A stretch of DNA of 36,976 bases, taken from contig JAZBOS010000035.1 in the NCBI GenBank assembly GCA_036351255.1, positions 1 to 36,976 of the forward strand, given 5' to 3'. Every line of letters begins with the position of its first letter. Position 1 is the stretch's first letter. The stretch is from Bacteroides sp. GTDB lineage: Bacteria > Bacteroidota > Bacteroidia > Bacteroidales > UBA7960. Below, piece after piece: positions 33,279-36,976 of the stretch. The notes under the pieces are model-generated. The model did not search any database, was not told where the DNA came from, and was given only the letters and a program-made list of their open reading frames with translations. Made by a program: the position numbers and the translations under genes.

Positions 33279-33718
33279 GATTATGGTTTTTTTTATTTTG
33301 AATAGTTCTGGATATGCAATTTGCAAGGGATGCCTTTCATTTTTAGGCAATGATGCAAATAACAGAATACAATATTTAGTTTTCAAATTCGATGCCATAG
33401 ATCGTAATATCTTTTTTCCCGATCATTTTCTTGTTCATAAAGTTTTGACGATGAAGTAAATGCTTTGCTTTAAAATGCTAACAAAACACAATGGCATCGA
33501 CTTCTACGATGTCTTCCGGTTTCTCAGCCAGGTATATAAGAACTTTCCTGAAACAACCAGAATGAAGGAGATGGTTATAAATGTTGTTTGTGGAATTTTA
33601 TACACGATAAAATTCATTCTTTTCAAAAAAAACAATTTTCTCAATTCCTGCTTACTCCTCCTTATTGCAATTGATTGTCAGCATATTCAGGTGTTGTTAC
33701 ATCATTGAAAGAAATCCA
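33279..33718. other. Gene-free stretch upstream of the OMP gene
   Basis: AT-rich. An 82-codon plus-strand frame at 33460-33708 has no family features or start signals and is not called. No clear promoter for the OMP gene was found; AGGCAT-N5-GCAA near its start is not a good match to the shared element. Confidence 0.4.
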
Positions 33719-33733
33719 TGGCATGTTTTTTAC
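33719..33733 (+). promoter_or_regulatory. Sigma-54-like promoter, P-type ATPase variant (cation ATPase side)
   Basis: TGGCAT, GTTTT, TTAC, followed by ACCTAA, almost base-for-base the same as the copB copy at 24847-24861. Predicted start near 33745, about 234 bases before the ATPase start codon. A second, poorer TGGCAT (33893-33898, -12 CGCC) lies nearer the gene. Confidence 0.5.
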
Positions 33734-33766
33734 ACCTAAACAATAAAATATAATTTCAAAAACAGG

Positions 33767-33805
33767 ATGGAAAAAGAAGATTATTTCGAAATCGAGAATC
33801 CCTAA
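33767..33805 (+). CDS. Possible 12-residue leader peptide in the cation ATPase leader
   Basis: ATG at 33767 opens MEKEDYFEIENP, closed by TAA at 33803-33805. Five of the twelve residues are acidic and the last is Pro. The stop codon lies in the loop (33798-33806) of a perfect 8-bp hairpin AATCGAGA/TCTCGATT (33790-33814). Its position 22 bases after the predicted transcription start fits a regulatory leader peptide. There is no strong Shine-Dalgarno, and a frame this short can occur by chance. Confidence 0.25.
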   Translation: MEKEDYFEIENP

Positions 33806-33978
33806 GTCTCGATTCATTGGAATACCAACTCCGAATAGCAAGGCGCGTGTCCGCGATTTGTTCTTATTGCTTCAGCCTAGAGCCCAGGAGTTTGGCATCA
33901 GTTCGCCCTGCCCGGGTAATACACCCAATGAAATCAAGGTAAAGAAATCCTCAAAATCCGATATTAAGTTTTTACTAC

Positions 33979-36603
33979 ATGAATGATTTACATCCGTATG
34001 CCGCTAAAATCGATGACATATGCGCTTCACTGGAAACCGATCACCGGGAAGGCCTTTCATCCCGTGAGGCCAAAAAACGGCTGAAACAAAAAGGCCCTAA
34101 CAAACTTCAAGAAAAGAAGGAACGAAGTATTTGGAAACTGCTGTTCGACCAGTTCAAAAGCGTTGTCATATACCTGTTAATAGCCGCGCTGGTCGTTTCA
34201 TTGATCCTGGGGGATTTTCCTGAGGCGATGGCCATATTCGTTGTCATCATACTCAATATGGCCATTGGTTTTTATATGGAGCTGCAGGCGAGGAATTCAA
34301 TGAAGGCACTCAGGCAGATGGACAAGTTGACCTGCGTGGTGTTGCGCAGTGGGGAGAAAGAAGAGATAGATGCCGAAAGGCTTGTCCCCGGTGATCTCAT
34401 CCTCATTGATTCCGGTCAGTTGATCCCTGCCGATGCACGTATTATCGAACATTCGGAATTGCAGATCAACGAATCGGCGCTTACCGGCGAATCGTTTTCG
34501 GTGGATAAGCAAACCGACCCTTTGGATAAAGATACTCCGCTGGCCGACCGTACCAACATGGTTTTCAAAGGAACATCAGTCACCATGGGCAACGCCAGGG
34601 CTGTGGTGACAGGGACCGGCATGAATACCGAGATTGGCCATATTTCTGAAATGGTCAGCAGTGAAGAAAGGGAGGAGATACCGCTTAACATTAAGCTCAA
34701 TAAACTTTCCAAGCGGCTCGTTTGGATCGTGCTGGGTATGGCGGCAACTTATGCGGTTCTGGGGTATTTCACAGGGAAGGAACCCTATATTATCGCACAA
34801 ACGGCCATTGCCTGGGCCATAGCGGCAATTCCCGAGGGGCTGGCAATCGTGGCAACCATCGCTCTGGCCAAAGGCATGATCCGCCTGGCTCATGAGCATG
34901 TGATCGTGAAAAGACTTGCTGCTGTGGAAACCCTCGGTGAAACTACCACCATCCTTACCGATAAGACAGGTACGCTCACCGAAAGCAAACTTACCGCCGA
35001 GCACATTAACACCCCCTGCTATCAGGGTAAGGCAAAAAAGGTGATCGAAGATATGCCGGGTGATAATGAATGCCTTGAAAAACTTATCACCGTCTCAGCG
35101 CTGTGTAACAATGTAGAGATAAACGATGAAGGTGAGGTAAAGGGCGACACCCTGGAAACTTCGCTGTATCATTTCGTGGAGAAAATTGCCGAAGGGCGCT
35201 TTCATGAGATCAGGCAGAAATATGAACGGGTGGATGAAGATCCCTTCGATTCTGAGGACAAGTACATGATCACCATGCATAAAGACGATTCGGGGTATTT
35301 CTTTGCGCTCAAAGGAGCTGCTGACAGTGTACTTGACGAATGCGACCAGGTGCTTTCGGACAAGGGGGAAGAATCCCTTTCGGAAGAAGCCAAAAAGAAA
35401 TGGAGTGAAACCGATGATGAGATGGCCGCCAACGGCCTGCGAACCATCGCCTTCGCCTTCAAAAAAAGCAAGGACAAAGGGGCATTCGAAGGGGGTTATA
35501 CGCTTATCGGTTTTATCGGGTTCCTCGATCCGCCCCGGCTTGCCGTAAAGGACTCCATCAAAACCTGCCGCGATGCTGGCATACGTGTGGTGATGGTCAC
35601 CGGCGATCACCCCGAAACTTCAAAGAACATCGCTAAACAGGTTGGCATCGCCGATGATGAAGATCCCATAGCCTTCACGGGAAAAGATATGAGAAATATG
35701 GGCAGGGAGGAAGAAAAAAAATTCTATGAGGCCAATATTTTTGCACGGGTAAGTCCGGGGCAGAAGCTCGATATTCTGAAGATATTCAAGGATGCGGGTG
35801 ATATTGTGGGCATGACCGGCGATGGCGTAAACGATGCACCAGCCCTTAAAAAGGCTGACATTGGCATCGCTATGGGAAAACGCGGCACACAGGTAGCAAA
35901 GGAGGTTTCCGATATGATCCTCAAAGACGATAGCTTTTCTTCCATAGTCACTGCCATTCGTGAGGGGCGAATCATCTTCAGCAATATCCGCAAGTTTATC
36001 GAATACCAGCTTTCTTATCACCTGAGCGAGATTGTGGTGATCGCCGTGGTCAGTTTCACGGTGTTTAACCTGGCGTTGTTACCCTTGCAATTGTTGTTTC
36101 TCAACCTGCTGGTGGATGTATTCCCGGCGCTTGCTCTTGGCGTGTCAAAAGGTATGCCTGGGGTCATGCATCAACCCCCAAAAGACCCGGACGAACCCAT
36201 CCTTACCAAAACCAGCTGGTGGATTATAAGCAGCTATGGCGTCATTATCGCCCTTTGGGTGACCGGGGCATATTTCGCAGGCTTGTTTTACCTGGATGTA
36301 TCGAACGAAATTGCAAACAACATCGCTTTCTTCTCCTTAGCCCTCACGCAATTGTTGAATGTGTTCAACATGCGCAACAGCGAGGAGCCGGTGTTTCGCA
36401 ACCAGGTTACGCGTAACAAGTGGGTTTGGTATGCCATCAGCCTGTGTGGGGTGGTGATCTTCGCTGCTTATTTTTCTCCCCGGATCAATACCCTGCTGTC
36501 GTTCCAGCCCATGGGCCTCAAGCCATGGATTCTGGTGGCAGTTACCATTGTACTGGCAAACACCAGTATTCAGTTGCTTAAGCATTGGAGGGTGCTTAAA
36601 TAA
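33979..36603 (+). CDS. P2-type cation-transporting ATPase (Ca2+/Mn2+ pump-like)
   Basis: 874 residues, full length. N-terminal cation-ATPase domain (GLSSREAKKRLKQKGPNKL), actuator loop TGES (LTGESFSVDK), phosphorylation site DKTGTLT (Asp328), and the hinge TGDGVNDAPALKKADIG. Ten membrane helices are expected. Ion-site comparison with SERCA by eye: Glu309 kept in IPEGL (near 286), Glu771 kept in 'YHLSEIV' (near 683) but Asn768 is His, Asn796 and Asp800 kept in 'LNLLVD' (near 708-712) but Thr799 is Val. So the site II ligands remain and site I is damaged, as in single-ion pumps of the PMR1 type. Specificity (Ca2+, Mn2+ or other) is not settled. It has a long leader behind a sigma-54-like promoter. 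Confidence 0.92.
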   Translation: MNDLHPYAAKIDDICASLETDHREGLSSREAKKRLKQKGPNKLQEKKERSIWKLLFDQFKSVVIYLLIAALVVSLILGDFPEAMAIFVVIILNMAIGFYMELQARNSMKALRQMDKLTCVVLRSGEKEEIDAERLVPGDLILIDSGQLIPADARIIEHSELQINESALTGESFSVDKQTDPLDKDTPLADRTNMVFKGTSVTMGNARAVVTGTGMNTEIGHISEMVSSEEREEIPLNIKLNKLSKRLVWIVLGMAATYAVLGYFTGKEPYIIAQTAIAWAIAAIPEGLAIVATIALAKGMIRLAHEHVIVKRLAAVETLGETTTILTDKTGTLTESKLTAEHINTPCYQGKAKKVIEDMPGDNECLEKLITVSALCNNVEINDEGEVKGDTLETSLYHFVEKIAEGRFHEIRQKYERVDEDPFDSEDKYMITMHKDDSGYFFALKGAADSVLDECDQVLSDKGEESLSEEAKKKWSETDDEMAANGLRTIAFAFKKSKDKGAFEGGYTLIGFIGFLDPPRLAVKDSIKTCRDAGIRVVMVTGDHPETSKNIAKQVGIADDEDPIAFTGKDMRNMGREEEKKFYEANIFARVSPGQKLDILKIFKDAGDIVGMTGDGVNDAPALKKADIGIAMGKRGTQVAKEVSDMILKDDSFSSIVTAIREGRIIFSNIRKFIEYQLSYHLSEIVVIAVVSFTVFNLALLPLQLLFLNLLVDVFPALALGVSKGMPGVMHQPPKDPDEPILTKTSWWIISSYGVIIALWVTGAYFAGLFYLDVSNEIANNIAFFSLALTQLLNVFNMRNSEEPVFRNQVTRNKWVWYAISLCGVVIFAAYFSPRINTLLSFQPMGLKPWILVAVTIVLANTSIQLLKHWRVLK

Positions 36604-36976
36604 GGGATGCAATAGCTTAGTTCCATCATGCAACTTCTTGAGTAATCTTCAACGGCATGCGTTTTTTGAACCAACACAAAATGAATGCTTCAAACTTGGC
36701 TTAACCCAAGATTTACCGCACCGAATTTGTAAAATCAAAGAAGTGGGTAATAATATCCACAGGCAGAAGTTGAAATTACATTAGATAGACGCTGTAAATC
36801 CAGTTATATCAACCTATAAATAAACCGCTTATCCTAAAATTTAATACTAATCACCACATCATTATAAATAAATAGTATAGTTCTTGCACCTGATTAAATA
36901 AACCAAAAAAAATGTTGGGGTTACACCTGTCAATTACAGGATAAATAGAGAAAATGCAGGTAAAACCCGACTGGAA
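36604..36976. other. Gene-free 3' end of the window
   Basis: AT-rich stretch after the cation ATPase stop. No strong terminator hairpin, promoter of the shared type or credible coding frame is visible; a 78-codon frame from 36548 overlaps the ATPase and has no recognisable features. Confidence 0.4.

Noticed and set aside
33460..33708. 82-codon plus-strand frame
   Set aside because: AT-rich intergenic sequence, no start signal, no recognisable domain.
1..36976. CRISPR arrays, insertion sequences, tRNA/rRNA genes, phage or integrase genes
   Set aside because: No regularly spaced repeats, transposase or integrase motifs, or RNA gene signatures were seen.

Overview
The window looks like a chromosomal stretch from a member of the Bacteroidota, probably a Bacteroidales/Marinilabiliales-type environmental lineage. 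The reasons are weak Shine-Dalgarno sequences, TAnnTTTG-type -7 promoter elements, PorT-like and DUF2490-like outer-membrane proteins, baeRF and CsbD stress proteins, and the lipoprotein style. No tRNA, rRNA, CRISPR array, insertion sequence or phage gene was seen. The genes look intact apart from one cut by the left edge.

Region 1 (1-13.3 kb) is housekeeping. A truncated hypothetical gene and two exported proteins of unknown function come first. A zinc-uptake operon zur-znuA-znuC-znuB follows; its promoter -7 box is overlapped by a perfect 19-bp palindrome, the likely Zur operator. On the minus strand is metF-metH (methylene-THF reductase and B12-dependent methionine synthase), preceded by a SAM-I (S-box) riboswitch whose P1, P2a, P3 and P4 pairings can be traced in the sequence. 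Then come two secreted peptidases, an M48 lipoprotein metalloprotease and an M28 aminopeptidase.

Region 2 (13.3-36.6 kb) is different in character: mostly single genes with roomy intergenic spaces, and nearly all of stress type. They are CsbD, a tandem universal stress protein, a soluble PAS/PAS/HisKA/HATPase/REC/HPt hybrid kinase, an NtrC-type sigma-54 activator with an intact GAFTGA loop, a dodecin, a coiled-coil lipoprotein, YihY/BrkB, a stand-alone LigD 3'-phosphoesterase, a CopB-type copper ATPase, a methyltransferase, a small membrane protein, an AIF/ferredoxin-reductase-like flavoprotein, a baeRF protein, a SOUL protein, an Asp/Glu racemase, an SDR, a PorT-like barrel and a P2-type cation ATPase.

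The main discovery is a recurrent element, TGGCA(T/C/G)-N5-TTTC with variants TTAC, TATC and TATA. It stands upstream of at least nine of these genes (csbD, usp, dodecin, LigD-PE, copB, the small membrane gene, baeRF, SDR, cation ATPase), always in the gene's orientation. Its spacing is exactly that of the sigma-54 -24/-12 promoter (TGGCAC-N5-TTGC). A kinase and sigma-54 activator lie in the middle of the cluster, so I infer a self-contained sigma-54-type general stress regulon. The two P-type ATPase genes share a near-identical promoter block followed by unusually long leaders of about 250 nt; one leader carries a possible 12-codon acidic leader peptide ending inside a hairpin loop. All motif scanning was by eye, and promoter function is inferred.
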